From NCBI RefSeq assembly GCF_026151205.1, contig NC_087078.1:15951118-16015117 (forward strand): 64,000 nucleotides of DNA. The letters run 5' to 3'. The notes beneath the pieces are model-generated. The model worked only from the letters and a program-made list of their open reading frames with translations, was not told the DNA's origin and did not search any database. The position numbers were made by a program, and so were the translations under genes. Of this stretch, positions 22,882 to 33,812 are shown piece by piece. The first letter of the stretch is position 1. Each line of letters opens with the position of its first letter. The DNA is from Bolinopsis microptera (taxonomy: Eukaryota; Ctenophora; Tentaculata; Lobata; Bolinopsidae).

Positions 22882-24733
22882 ATGAAGGTTTTTTTCGGAG
22901 TTTTGATCGTTCTGGTAGTCCTTACTTTGGCTGAAGGAGGAAATCGGAAAGCAGTTAGAGCAGCAAGGAAATGTAAAAAGATGAACAAAACGTTTGAAGG
23001 ATGTTTGGAAAAGGGCTACAAGTCTATCTGTGACGAATCTGATGATGACAATGGTGAGTTTAAAGCCTGTTATAAGAGATAGATTAACCAACAAAATTCC
23101 TCCGTTTTAAATATATATTCGTTGTATCATTGTATTAGAATTTTTCAGTAGTATATAAATCAAGAGGCTTGCATATAATGAACATATTGACACGGGTGCA
23201 GAGTTGAGTCTGTACGGAACCTAGTAGTTCCAGATCCTTGTTTAACTTGCCGTACAGCAAGGTCATCCACTACTTTAGCCCGGCGAGGCACATAACTCCC
23301 TCTACAACTCCATATCAACATGCTTCATATATACTAGCCAAGTTCACAAGATATGTCCTTGTGTTTGAGAAGAGCTCGTTAGAACTGCTTCCTTTCCCTT
23401 CAGTATCCCACAGTCTCTCGAGTTTCGTAACTGCCAGAGAACTCTCATTAACAATTACTAGACAATTACTTCTATATGATAGAATTTCCTAATTTTGATT
23501 TCCTAATTTTTTATTATACAATATTCATATTATTATTATTATAATAATAAGGCTTATATTTCAGAGGAAGAGGAAGTTGTTGTAAATCATTGTCCTACTG
23601 ATTTTCCCAACGTCTACTACAACGGACAGTACTGTTGTAAATCCAACATGGAGAAGTTCTACGAGCCTCAGGGTGCCCAATGTGACGGCAGTGTGATTCA
23701 GAGAGACAGTATGTGTTGCGCAGGTGACCAGTACACGTCGTGCCCCGGTGGAAACTGTGAAAGCAACCCAGCACCCACACCAGGTGAGTTGGTCGTATAA
23801 TTAGTATAATTAGTATAATTAGTTTATAAGCTTCAAATCTTGATGTTCTTTAATACGTCCGGAGAGAGGGATGCAAGTTGACTTAGTAGACCTCAAGAAA
23901 AAGGGCATTTTAAGAGAAGCACCGTGTCTAGTTGCTAGGTGCTTCTTTAAGAGAAGCACCGTATCTAGTTACTAGGTGCTTCTTTAAGAGAAGCACCGTA
24001 TCTAGTTGCTAGGTGCTTCTTTAAGAGAAGCACCTAACAACTAGATACTATGCTCACAAATACTGAAATGTTCGGTTCAACCCAGTACATTGGTTTTCAA
24101 GTACTTTTTTAAAAGCTTATGTAAGATATCTCTGAGAATGGGTACAAAGTTATGATCAGGTGTAAGAATAATGATGAATCAAAGTAAGTTAAAAATGTTT
24201 CCTAGAAATATTTCCTACGTTTATTTCCCAAGATTACATATCTATTTATGTATTTAATAAACAGCTTATATTTCAGATATACCTCAATGTCCTGCTTCGC
24301 ATCCTAACGTGTACTACAACGGCCAGCACTGCTGTGCCTCGAACGTGGAGAAGGTCTACGCTCCTCAGGGTGCCCAATGTGACGGAGGTGTGATTGGTAG
24401 AGACAGTATGTGCTGTGAAGGGGACCAGCACACACCCTGCCCCAGTGGGAACTGTGCAAGCTACCAACCATCTAGGAGTAAGCGAGGTAGGTGATCTTTC
24501 ATTTGGTGTAGATTAAAGATTGGTTTTTAAGCTTCAGATCTTGATTGATCTGCTGGGTGTGGATGAAATGCTGTTTAATATATAGCTGTCACTTAAGGAA
24601 CTATCTGATACTGACGTTGAATTTTTATCATGTAGAATCAGAACCTGAGGAAGCACAACTAAGTAAGAAAGAGTCGAGGAAGTGCGCAAGAGTCGAGAAA
24701 AATCTTATGAAGAAATGTGACTACGAGTGTTAA
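22882..24733 (+). CDS. Secreted cysteine-rich protein, two 8-Cys modules inside a split 6-Cys module
   Basis: Exons 22882-23053, 23565-23783, 24277-24486 and 24636-24733; every intron is phase 1; 232 residues. The signal peptide is MKVFFGVLIVLVVLTLAEGG. Exon 1 then carries CKKMNKTFEGCLEKGYKSIC. Exons 2 and 3 each encode one copy of an eight-cysteine module with the pattern YYNGQxCC, YxPQGAQCDG, RDSMCCxGDQ, CPxGNC. Exon 4 ends SKKESRKCARVEKNLMKKC then DYEC. The start of exon 1 and exon 4 match, respectively, the first and second halves of one contiguous module in the neighbouring minus-strand protein at 25751-27259. So the two 8-Cys exons sit inside a split domain. The protein is extracellular; the function of neither module is known to me. 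Structural, defensive and venom-type roles are all possible and none is shown. Confidence 0.85.
23912..24049. repeat. Tandem 37-bp hairpin units in an intron
   Basis: Three head-to-tail units of AAGAGAAGCACCG then TATCTAGTTGCTAGGTGCTTCTTT type. Each can fold through AGAAGCACC/GGTGCTTCT. A final half-unit (AGAAGCACCTAACAACTAG) is inverted, giving a 23-bp stem with the last full unit. It lies between exons 2 and 3 of the secreted Cys-rich gene. Confidence 0.85.
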
Positions 24734-25690
24734 ATCTGAGGAGATGACCACGTGATGCCCATATAAGGAGATGACCACGTGATGCCCATATAAGGAGATG
24801 ACCACAAAGTTTATTTTTAAAATTAGTTTATTGTTTTAGATAATTCACCATGTTGTGGTAATTGTTATAGAATATTGATATTTAAAATGTGTTTTCATTG
24901 AACCATATTATATTATGTTTGTGGTATTAGAATTTTTGCAACCATTTCCAATCGTATCAAGCCTTCAAATTATTATAATTTAAAATTTGAAATTTTAATT
25001 CAGTTAACTTGTAACAATGTTATCAGCAATTTTCTGTTTTACTTTGAAATACTTACGAATTTCTCTGTGCTTAATTTAACTAAGTGCGCGACTATAATTC
25101 TCCAGACTTAGTGATAGTGAGTGCGACGTTATAGATTACAAGTTTAATAATTTATAGTCTCTCATTCCTCAGTTTAAGTTCCAAAGTTCTTTATATTTAT
25201 ATTTATAAACAGATCATTTAATCCAGTGGAATGTAACTTGAGGTATATACGAAGTACACGTCCCGGCTTGAAACTTTGAAAACGGTCAAGTTTGGAGTTT
25301 CCATAATAATTGAAGTTCATGATTGGTCAATTTAATCTTCACGTGAACTTATTTTTATATAAATCTTTTCAAAAAATACATAAATGCTTCTTAATAAACC
25401 CAGATATAAAAGGAGATTTTAATTCCAATGCTCATTTGTTTGAGTCACAAAAAGAATGAGAAATCAAGTTGAAACATATCCAACACATGATAAGAATTAA
25501 GTGATTTAACAATTTAACATTTGAAACCAAAATCTCATAACAGCTCATGCAATAGTTTTTGTGATATATCAACGATGATAATAAGCAAGGAAAGAAGCAA
25601 TAAACTTTTCGAAATAACTTAAATATATCCGTATCATTGGTAGTCAATCGACATGCATTTTTTCAGTCCAACAACTCAGTAACCCAAGTC
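24734..25690. other. 3' flank of secreted gene; short tandem repeat
   Basis: Just after the stop codon the segment GGAGATGACCACGTGATGCC plus CATATAA is repeated two and a half times (about 24738-24805). The rest is AT-rich with no coding signal between the two convergent secreted genes. Confidence 0.6.
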
Positions 25691-25750
25691 GTTAACAGCT
25701 CATATTACGACTAATGAGTCCTCCATTTGCCCGGGGTCCCAGACCCCAGG

Positions 25751-27259
25751 TCAGTGTCCACCATTCTGTGTCTTCAACCAGCAGTAGTTATCACTCCTCC
25801 TCAGAGTAAAAGATCTGCAGTCAGCAGCATCAAAACAGCTCTGGTTACAGTCCTCGTAGCTGGCAGATCTGAAGTTCCTCAGGTCGGCTTCCCAAAAGTC
25901 AAAGTTATCCCTGGCACAATCTCTGGAAGCAGGGTTAAACTCAGGAGAACAATCAATGTTCATGCTAACAACAGCTCCGTTAGGGTTTGGTCCACTCTGC
26001 CCTCCTCTCTTCCTCTTCAGCCAGCAGTAATTGTCTGACTTCCTGAGGGTGAAGGACTGGCAATCCTGTCCCATCCTGCATGCTCGAGCGCACTCATCCA
26101 GATCACTTCCTGAGTTGAAGTTCCTCAGATCAGCCCCCCAGAAATCCTTGTTGTCCCTTGCACAGCTCAGGTCTAACTGTGACGTGTCACACTCCATATT
26201 CCTGCTGATCAGACCTCCATTTGGGGAGGGTCCAGTCTCTCCACCAAGTTTCGTCTTTAACCAACAATGGTTATCAGATTTTCTCAAGGTAATGGACTTA
26301 CAGTCAGCAGCATCACTGCAAGCGGTGGCGCACGACTCGTAACTATCAGAGTCAAAGTTCCGGAGATCAGCCCCCCAAAAGTCGTATCCATCCAGAGCAC
26401 ATGACTTGTCGGAGGCTTGGAGACCTTGTGATGGAGCACAGTCAATGTTCATGCTGATAAGGGCACCATTAGGATTAGGTCCACTCTGTCCTCCTCTCTT
26501 TCTCTTCAGCCAGCAGTTATTGTCTGATTTTCTAAGAGTGAAGGATTGACAATCCTCGGTGTCACGGCAGTGTCTTGCACAGTCGTCAAAGCTTTGTGAG
26601 TTGAAATTCCTCAGATCTGCTCCCCAGAAATCGTAGTTTTCTCTTTTGCAGCTGCTATCCAGGTCAGAAAGATCACATTTCATGTTCATGCTCGTTAAAG
26701 CAGCGTTGATAACTGGTCCAGTGTCACCACTGTTCTTATTCTTCAGCCAGCAGTTGTTGTCTGAATTCCTAACAGTGATAGATTTGCATCCCACTTCTTG
26801 GCTACATGCTGTGGCACAATCCTCAAAGCTAGCGGCCCGAAAGTTTCTTATGTCAGCGCCCCAGAAGTCAAATCCAGCTCTTTTGCAGTCAAGGTTGTAC
26901 GGAAGTTCTGGTACTGGCGGTTCCGTGGGCTCTGGTTTAGGCTCCGTGGGCTCTGGTTTTGGCTCCGTAGGCTCTGGTTTCGTGCATTCGTAATCACATT
27001 TCTTTAGTTTCTTTCCGAACTTAGCGCACTTCTTCGAGTCCTTCTTGCTCAATTCGCCATCTCCAGAGGCACATCCATCGGACTTGTACCCATTCTTCAG
27101 ACATCCTTCAAACTTCTTGATGTTCTTTTTACAACTTTTCTCTGCCTTAGCTGCTTTGCGGGCTGCTTTGCGGGCTGCTGGATCCAGCTTTCCTTTCTTA
27201 CCTCCTTCAGCCAAAGTGATGAATACCAGAACGATCACAACTACGAAAAACACTTTCAT
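25751..27259 (-). CDS. Secreted protein with six-cysteine module and five PAN/apple-like repeats
   Basis: A single uninterrupted 502-codon frame. Order: signal peptide MKVFFVVVIVLVFITLAEGG; a Lys-rich six-cysteine module (SCKKNIKKFEGCLKNGYKS through KKCDYEC, about residues 40-92); a KPEPTEPKPEPTEP linker (about 93-120); then five repeats of about 75 residues. Each repeat has the pattern DFWGADLRNF, DCAxxC, DCxSFTLRKSDNxCWLK, GPxPNGAxxSMNxxC with six cysteines. The layout and CWLK element resemble PAN/apple domains, which bind proteins or carbohydrates outside the cell. The last repeat is cut: after NYCWLKTQNGGH the frame stops, yet another frame keeps the expected repeat end (ANGGLISRNMSC) with a stop at 25692. 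A one- or two-base indel is therefore likely, either real or an assembly error. Confidence 0.85.
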   Translation of the reverse strand: MKVFFVVVIVLVFITLAEGGKKGKLDPAARKAARKAAKAEKSCKKNIKKFEGCLKNGYKSDGCASGDGELSKKDSKKCAKFGKKLKKCDYECTKPEPTEPKPEPTEPKPEPTEPPVPELPYNLDCKRAGFDFWGADIRNFRAASFEDCATACSQEVGCKSITVRNSDNNCWLKNKNSGDTGPVINAALTSMNMKCDLSDLDSSCKRENYDFWGADLRNFNSQSFDDCARHCRDTEDCQSFTLRKSDNNCWLKRKRGGQSGPNPNGALISMNIDCAPSQGLQASDKSCALDGYDFWGADLRNFDSDSYESCATACSDAADCKSITLRKSDNHCWLKTKLGGETGPSPNGGLISRNMECDTSQLDLSCARDNKDFWGADLRNFNSGSDLDECARACRMGQDCQSFTLRKSDNYCWLKRKRGGQSGPNPNGAVVSMNIDCSPEFNPASRDCARDNFDFWEADLRNFRSASYEDCNQSCFDAADCRSFTLRRSDNYCWLKTQNGGH

Positions 27260-28260
27260 CTTTTATTTGAGAGTGTCAAACATATAGTAAATTTGTAGAG
27301 CTAAAAGTGATGTTAAAAAGGTTAATGATAGTGTTATTAAAAAACAGCTAAAGTGCCTGCATACAAAGCTGTACTTAAATAAATTCAAATCGTTGGTAAG
27401 TGGCAAACTGATGAGTTGGTGTGTGGCAAACTGATGAGTTGGTCACAACATACGGTTGATAAACCTAGTAGGGGGTGCACCATAAAAAATAAACTTGCTC
27501 GGATTTTAAAATTTTTTGTACCATTGTCTTCTAGAGACTGTGAGAATTTTCACAATACCAAATTTGTCATACCTTTTTGGAAAGATCAGTGAGTTTCGCC
27601 TAGGTGCCATATTTGATGGTGCGCGGCTTTTGGAGCAAAATTAGCTGTAAAAGTCGCGTTATTTGACCAAATTTGACCAAATTCGTTGATTTTTGTCGTA
27701 TTATTTGGATATATCTTCAGTTCCTTGAATGAGATCATTCTGAAAATTGGCGACGACCTTTCAATAGGGCTTTCACAACTGTCCGAAAAATTTGGTGGAT
27801 ATCGGAGTTGATATAGTGATCAAAATGGGGCAAAATACGCTGCTTTTAGCTGTAACATAATGTCTGATGGTTGGATATGCTTTAAACTTTTCGGACACCT
27901 TCCTTGTAAGTCTATGAGTAAGCTCACCAATTTTTGTTGCAATCGGAAATCGGGAAGGATACTTAATATCTATTTGTTTGAAGAAAATTGTGCTGGCCGA
28001 AATTAGCGCTAAAAAACCATCCTACAGTCGGCACGCGCGGCTCACTGTCGATGGCGCACTACCTAATTACCTAGGCTTAGTACCATTCCTTATTTATTTT
28101 CATTGACAAAGTAAACGTAACGCTAAATGCTGCTAACTGCTAAGTCGCATGTTATCATCAAAGCATAACATTTGCCAGCTAAACACTGGTAGTATTTCAT
28201 TTTTTCATGTTTCAGAGCTCAACAGATAACTGTCCAACAGAGGTCGAATTCACAAAAATA
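27260..28260. other. No gene seen
   Basis: Upstream region of the PAN-repeat gene. A short direct repeat (GGCAAACTGATGAGTTGGT, twice near 27400-27440) is the only structure noted. No frame with coding character was found. Confidence 0.6.
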
Positions 28261-28261
28261 A

Positions 28262-29205
28262 TTACTGGGCTGCGCTCAGCCTGTCATTCCGCCTAATCTC
28301 TATTTTATTGTTGTTTAACAACATTAAAGCCTGGGGTCCTCAGGTAAAAAAATAACTAAAACCATTGAAGCATTGATTTAAAGCAACCGCCGCTCTTCAA
28401 GAACAAAAGAAAATTGCAATTATTTAGGCCAAAATAATGCCGGATGTAAAATTGAAAATGTTACTGGTTTAAATTTCTTCGAAGTAGCGCGCGCCGTTTT
28501 TTTGTAGGTTTACAACCTACCAGGACGCGCGCCGAGTTGGACTCGTCGACGGTCCTGAATATTAATATTTTACCCGTTTATAGTATCACCCGTTATATTA
28601 AGCCGGGCTGGTCCATGCATTATCAATGAACAAGTAAAATCTATAAAAAATGGTCAAAATGTAGGTTTTTTTCGCGCGCAGTTCATTTATTTAGGTTTAC
28701 AACCTACCAGGACGCGCGCCGAGTTGGACTCGTCGACGGTCCAATATATGGAACAGATATTTTACGAGTATCACCCTTTTAAGTTCATTTTAATTGCAAC
28801 TTAGTTGATTCACGATGTCAATCCTTCGCATCTCGCCGATCTGGTTGCGAGAAGCATTATTTGATGCGCGCGCGACCCAGTAGTGCATCGCGCTACAACA
28901 ACTTAGGTGCTATATTTTAGAAACTTTTGTACGTGTATCATTTAATATAAATAACTAATCTAAATGTATTAAATATTTGTATCACGCGGTGACCCCCACT
29001 TGCACTGTCGCTTCATTATAGTCTTCGACGATACAGGGGGAGTTAATTGACGATGTCAATTCATGGCAGCTCGGCGCGGCACAGTAGCGCATCTCGCCGT
29101 GAGAAGCCTTATTGAGTGCGCGGCGCGGCACAGTAACGCATCGCGCTACAACAGGGGGAGCCGCGCACTTCGTGTGCGGCGGGTCATACAACGTATGACA
29201 ATTAA
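28262..29205. repeat. GC-rich interspersed repeat family, second cluster
   Basis: A patchwork of the blocks seen at 14-16.5 kb: the GGGCTGCGCTCAGCCTGTC block near 28265, two copies of the TACAACCTACCAGGACGCGC block near 28510 and 28700, the GCGATGCACTACTGGGTCGC block inverted near 28800-28905 and 29040-29160, and the GGCGGGTCATACAACGTATG block near 29180. The order differs from the first cluster, suggesting nested or rearranged insertions. Confidence 0.7.
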
Positions 29206-29620
29206 ATATAATTCTGGCCAAAAAACTATTTAAAAATGTAACCAATATGTTGGGTGCGCCGCGCATATTTTCGACAATTTAAAATCGAGCGCTCAAGCAG
29301 ATACTGTCATATGTCATATTTTCAGAAGATTACCTTGGTAGTTTTTTATTGTTATTGTAGCGTTTCAGAATTCTTTTAACGTCTATTTGATTATCATTTT
29401 GATGTGTAATTTGATTATTAACTATGTTTTCTTGTATTCTCATTTATGTGGAGCACTAATTCATATTAATTCCCGTCGTTTTTATTAACTTATTACAACA
29501 CTACAAATCTATTATATGTCAAAGAAGAAACGGACCTGGGAGTAGTTGTAACGTCCAATTTCTCTTGGGATCATCAATGATCAAATTGAGGCTCTACTGA
29601 ACGAGGCTAGGTCTATTATA
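29206..29620. other. No gene seen
   Basis: AT-rich spacer between the repeat cluster and the DNA transposon, without coding signal. Confidence 0.6.
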
Positions 29621-30772
29621 CTGCCGTTTTCTCAGAAAAGGCAGTAAGTCCATATTTGCCATTTCGAGATATTGCGACTTTTGCGTTTATGGTTTTTTCT
29701 CCGCTTACTTTTTGCGTAAGATCGAAAGTAAACACGTTGAGTTATCAATAATTAGTCAAATTTTAATTTGTCAAAAAAATTAAAGCTTTGAGCCGTCCAT
29801 AAGCTTAGATATAACCATTTTTATGCCAAATAATCGAGCTTATTTTTCATACTGGATGGACTTACTGCCTTTTCTGAGAAAACTTGGACTTACTTCCTTT
29901 TCTGAGAAAAATCTCTGTTCAATATTTTTCTGAGAAGGAAGTAAGTCCAAGCTTTTTACTAAATTTTTGAGGTTTGGATCTATGTATTTTGGATTATATT
30001 GTAAAATATAAACAATTAGGTAAATCTAAATTGCTCCATATCATATAATAAATGTTTTTGAATAATAGTATGCCCTTATTTAGGCAAACTCGCCAATTTT
30101 GAAAGATTTCAGTGCATTAAATGATATCTTATCAATATTTTGATGAAAATGAACTTGATCTAAAAGATATACCTAAACTAAACATTCTCTGCGATTATAA
30201 CAGCTCAATAACTGCTCCAATGTTTATGTTTTGCGACTAAAATACATCCGGCGTTTTTGAAAATCGGCCACCAAATTTTTTTTGAGGCCTAAATGAAAAT
30301 TTTGATCACTTCAGTAAAGTTGTAATGTAATTATACATCGATTCTGAAAATTTCAAGCGAAAATATCAATCGGCAGTAAAGTTATGTTCTTTTTGGGAAA
30401 TCGCTTACTAAAATTCCGCTTTTAGCATACTTTTATAGGAAGTAAGTCCAGCTACTTCTTCCTATCACAGATAATTTATCTCAGAAAAGGCAGTAAGTCC
30501 ACGGAATTACTTCCTTATCACAGAAGATTTTCAAGATTTTCTCAGAAAAGGCAGTAAGTCCGGACTTACGTCCTTCTCTCAGAAAATAATTGGCCAAAAC
30601 CGAACATAATGTTTCTCAACTGGGACTTAATTCCTTAGAAATTGCATGCAACAATGTTTCTATACATTAATATGTAGCTCATGTTGTAGAGAATTTTCTA
30701 CTGAAAATTTTGATACCAATTTTGTCATATTTCGAAAAATTGGACTTACTGCCTTTTCTGAGAAAACGGCAG
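29621..30772. mobile_element. 1.15-kb non-autonomous TA-flanked DNA transposon
   Basis: The ends CTGCCGTTTTCTCAGAAAAG and its inverse CTTTTCTGAGAAAACGGCAG match perfectly for more than 30 bp and are flanked by TATA on both sides, consistent with TA duplication. The interior has about nine direct and inverted copies of a TCAGAAAAGGCAGTAAGTCC motif (near 29635, 29870, 29890, 29935, 30435, 30480, 30540, 30570, 30745). I found no transposase frame, so it must have been moved in trans. Repeated subterminal motifs are usual transposase binding sites. Confidence 0.8.
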
Positions 30773-31434
30773 TATATATACTGAGGCCAAAAAACTGCCT
30801 TAAAAGCAAGTTTCTTTTTCCGAACCGTCCAATTATTTTGATGCATGCAAAGCTGCTCAAAATTGTACAAGTTTTTAAGACATTCGATACCAAAAACTTC
30901 AGTTTTCAACATGAAAAACAGTTTTTCAGCAGAACCAGGTCTAAAATTGTAGGTTACTAGCAAGTTCTCAACTTTCTGGAGATAATTTTAATTACGCTTG
31001 ATGTTTATGATATCCAATATCCGTACTACTATTTTAATTATTTATGACTATTTATCTTATTTACCGAATGAATGACTCTATAATAACGATTCAGCAAGTG
31101 ACATTTTTTTCCCTCTACAAGGGGAGAAGCTTTCCGTTTCAGCAATGACAACCAAAAGGCACAATCTTGGAGTTATCTTGTTTACTTGATTTGGCTGCTC
31201 AAACATGTCACTTAACTGTAGTGCCATGTCTTCTGCTAGCTTGCTAGAACGAGTTCTACGCAAGGTAGTTGAGAACACTGATCGATAAAAATATCGCTCA
31301 GTAACTCATATACCCCCAATGCACTGGATGCTTTAGCAATGGATAATTCTCCTGTTGAACTTATTTCAACAAGGAGCAATTTTGATACCAAAGTTTGAAA
31401 CTTTAGGCCTACAGTAACATTTTGTTACCAGTCC
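30773..31434. other. No firm gene
   Basis: The 60-100 codon frames on both strands straddle the transposon edge and lack domains. Nothing supportable. Confidence 0.5.
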
Positions 31435-31545
31435 TTATCTATTATTCAAGTACTTTTCTGGGATGTTTAGATTATACACTGCTGAATATAAGTTTTGTCT
31501 TATTAGTGGTGTTATTAAATTTCAATTTATTATTATTAATGTAAT
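31435..31545 (+). mobile_element. 5'-truncated LINE 3' end
   Basis: About 80 percent similar by eye to the 3' end of the LINE at 44056-44150, sharing CTGGGATG, AGATTA-ACACTGCTGA-TATAAG, AGTGGTGTT and the terminal TTCAATTTATTATTATTAA. It lies directly upstream of FAM32A. Confidence 0.65.
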
Positions 31546-31589
31546 CTATAATAACATTTGTGTTCTGTAACTTCAATTTCATTTTTAGA

Positions 31590-31937
31590 ATGTCAGACAA
31601 CTTTACTGGCGGGAAACTAAAATTCAAGGGTGTTAAAGATGGAAAAGTTAAAAAGAAAAAGAAGAGGAAGCTTAATGAAGATGCCATCAAATTAGAAATA
31701 AAGACTGAATCAGAAGAAAACGGTACCAGCACACCTACTTCTGACATTGTCAGTAAACCCAGAAGTTCAAAGACCAAGGCTGAAATTGCATTCTTGAAAA
31801 CACAACAAAAGCGAGAGGGTGAGAAGATATTGAATAAAGCTCAGACATCCCACAAGGAAAGAGTTGAACAGTTCAATGAACATCTAGACAATCTAATTGA
31901 GCATTTTGATATCCCAAAGGTCAGTTGGACTAAGTGA
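31590..31937 (+). CDS. FAM32A: FAM32A
   Basis: 115 residues in one exon. The Lys-rich start (LKFKGVKDGKVKKKKKRKL) and the C-terminal block ILNKAQTSHKERVEQFNEHL, DNLIEHFDIPKVSWTK are characteristic of FAM32A, a small nuclear protein found in catalytic spliceosomes, where its C-terminus reaches the active site near the exon junction. The ATG at 31590 follows TTTTTAG, which may be the acceptor of a 5' UTR intron. An upstream in-frame ATG (31560) lies before that acceptor and is less likely. Length matches the usual 110-115 residues. Confidence 0.93.
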   Translation: MSDNFTGGKLKFKGVKDGKVKKKKKRKLNEDAIKLEIKTESEENGTSTPTSDIVSKPRSSKTKAEIAFLKTQQKREGEKILNKAQTSHKERVEQFNEHLDNLIEHFDIPKVSWTK

Positions 31938-32328
31938 ATCCACGAAAGTTCAAAATCGTCAGTCAGATTAAGAGTAAAGATCATGAACTTGTTTGTCAAA
32001 GTCGTTATTTTGGAGTTATTTCTAAACATTGTGGCCTTCTTTTGCTTCGTAAAATAAAGATATAAGATAAATGGACAGTCAATACTGATGGTGATGGGCT
32101 GAGTTTTTTTCAACATTAATTCGTTTCTAAGAATGAAATTTTGGGAGCCTCTTTTATCTATGCTATTTACCAGCCCATCATTAATATGTATTCAACACTG
32201 ATGTTTATAACTAATTATAAAACATTTTCCTCTGATGATGAATCAGTTATTTGTGACTATTGTATATGTTCTTTGTTTAATAATTGGTCACAAAGGGTTT
32301 CAATTACTATTTTTTGTAAATTTAAAGC
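31938..32328. other. FAM32A 3' flank
   Basis: Contains an AATAAA at about 32054 that could serve FAM32A polyadenylation. No other gene. Confidence 0.5.
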
Positions 32329-33693
32329 AATTAGTTCAATCAAATAACGGAGTAGTTCGCTGTTTATTAGTCTCATGATTGAAATACTGATATCTGGATA
32401 TTATCCGGTTGGAAGAGACAAGGACAAGTGAAACAAGGAAGTTAGGAGTAAGGGCAAATTTTCGGCGTCAACGCCATCTTCAGGCTAAAATTGTTACAAA
32501 TGTTAGTATATAATAAATGCTTCTATACTAGTTAAAATGCTAAATTGAAATTACACACACTGAATACAGGTTACATCAAATGGTATTATACATTACATTG
32601 AAAATAGTGATGTACACACGTTTTACACTCTGTCCAAGTACATAATATCTACTGAACATAAGGGTCGTGTGCTATTTGTTTAAATTTGTCTTTGAATATG
32701 TTGTAAAAGAAATCCCTTAAGCTTCTCACACTCTACATTGTTATTGAATATGAAATAATTTTCAACCGTATTAATTTATTAACTTATTGTAAATAGCAAG
32801 TTTGACAAAGGGATTACGTTTATTTTACCCGGAGTTCGTTTAAGTTTAGTATTGTAAATAGTTAATTTGACGAAGGGAATACGTCTATTTTACCCTGAGT
32901 TATGTTTTAGTTCAATCTTGACACAATTTTAAAATTATAATTTAATTATTTTATATATATGTATTGTCCATAACTAGGGTGGCCTGCTAACAGAACCATG
33001 ATCTGCCTTGATTCATCCTTCAGCACAGAGAAAAGCTCCTTTTTATACATTATGATTACAGAGGATCTGATATTTAGATATATATTGCTGTGCTGTAAAA
33101 ATTGACTTTATTTATTTATTTATTATTTATTTTATTTATTGATACTAGGTTTAAATAAATTAATGTAGTAAGCTTCTGTCACTTTACGTTTAATGGTGCT
33201 ATTATATAAGTTAATTTCTAAAATATCGAAGGAAATATCTGGTTCTAAGTTATTGTGAAACTCTGAATCAAACTATCAATCTGACAGAAGCTTACTACAT
33301 TAATTTATTTAAACCTAGTATCAATAACAAAGAAGAGTGCGAGAAGCTTAAGGGATTTCTTTTACAACATATTCAAAGACAAATTTAAACAAATAGCACA
33401 CGACCCTTATGTTCAGTAGATATTATGTACTTGGACAGAGTGTAAAACGTGTGTACATCACTATTTTCAATGTAATGTATAATACCATTTGATGTAACCT
33501 GTATTCAGTGTGTGTAATTTCAATTTAGCATTTTAACTAGTATAGAAGCATTTATTATATACTAACATTTGTAACAATTTTAGCCTGAAGATGGCGTTGA
33601 CGCCGAAAATTTGCCCTTACTCCTAACTTCCTTGTTTCACTTGTCCTTGTCTCTTCCAACCGGATAATATCCAGGTATCAGAATTAGTTCAAT
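32329..33693. mobile_element. Foldback element, inverted copies with 12-bp TSD
   Basis: Arms of about 345 bp (32387-32736 and 33338-33681) are near-identical inverted copies. A second inverted pair lies in the spacer (33135-33180 with 33283-33328). AATTAGTTCAAT flanks the insert at 32329-32340 and 33682-33693, a likely target-site duplication. Each arm contains CTGAAGATGGCGTTGACGCC followed by GAAA, a GGCG/CGCC hairpin between motifs resembling a hammerhead core. Long inverted copies, a 12-bp duplication and such a core recall Penelope-like elements, but no protein is encoded here. Confidence 0.7.
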
Positions 33694-33812
33694 GCCTAAT
33701 TCTTAGAGTGTAGATATGGTATACTTGATAATGTTTTACTCTGAAAATATGAGTGCAAATCTGAAATTAAATCTATTCCTCACGCTTATTATTCATTAAA
33801 AATTCCCCTAGG

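Noticed and set aside
30646-30963. 104- and 94-codon frames around the transposon edge
   Set aside because: They cross the element boundary and lack domains.
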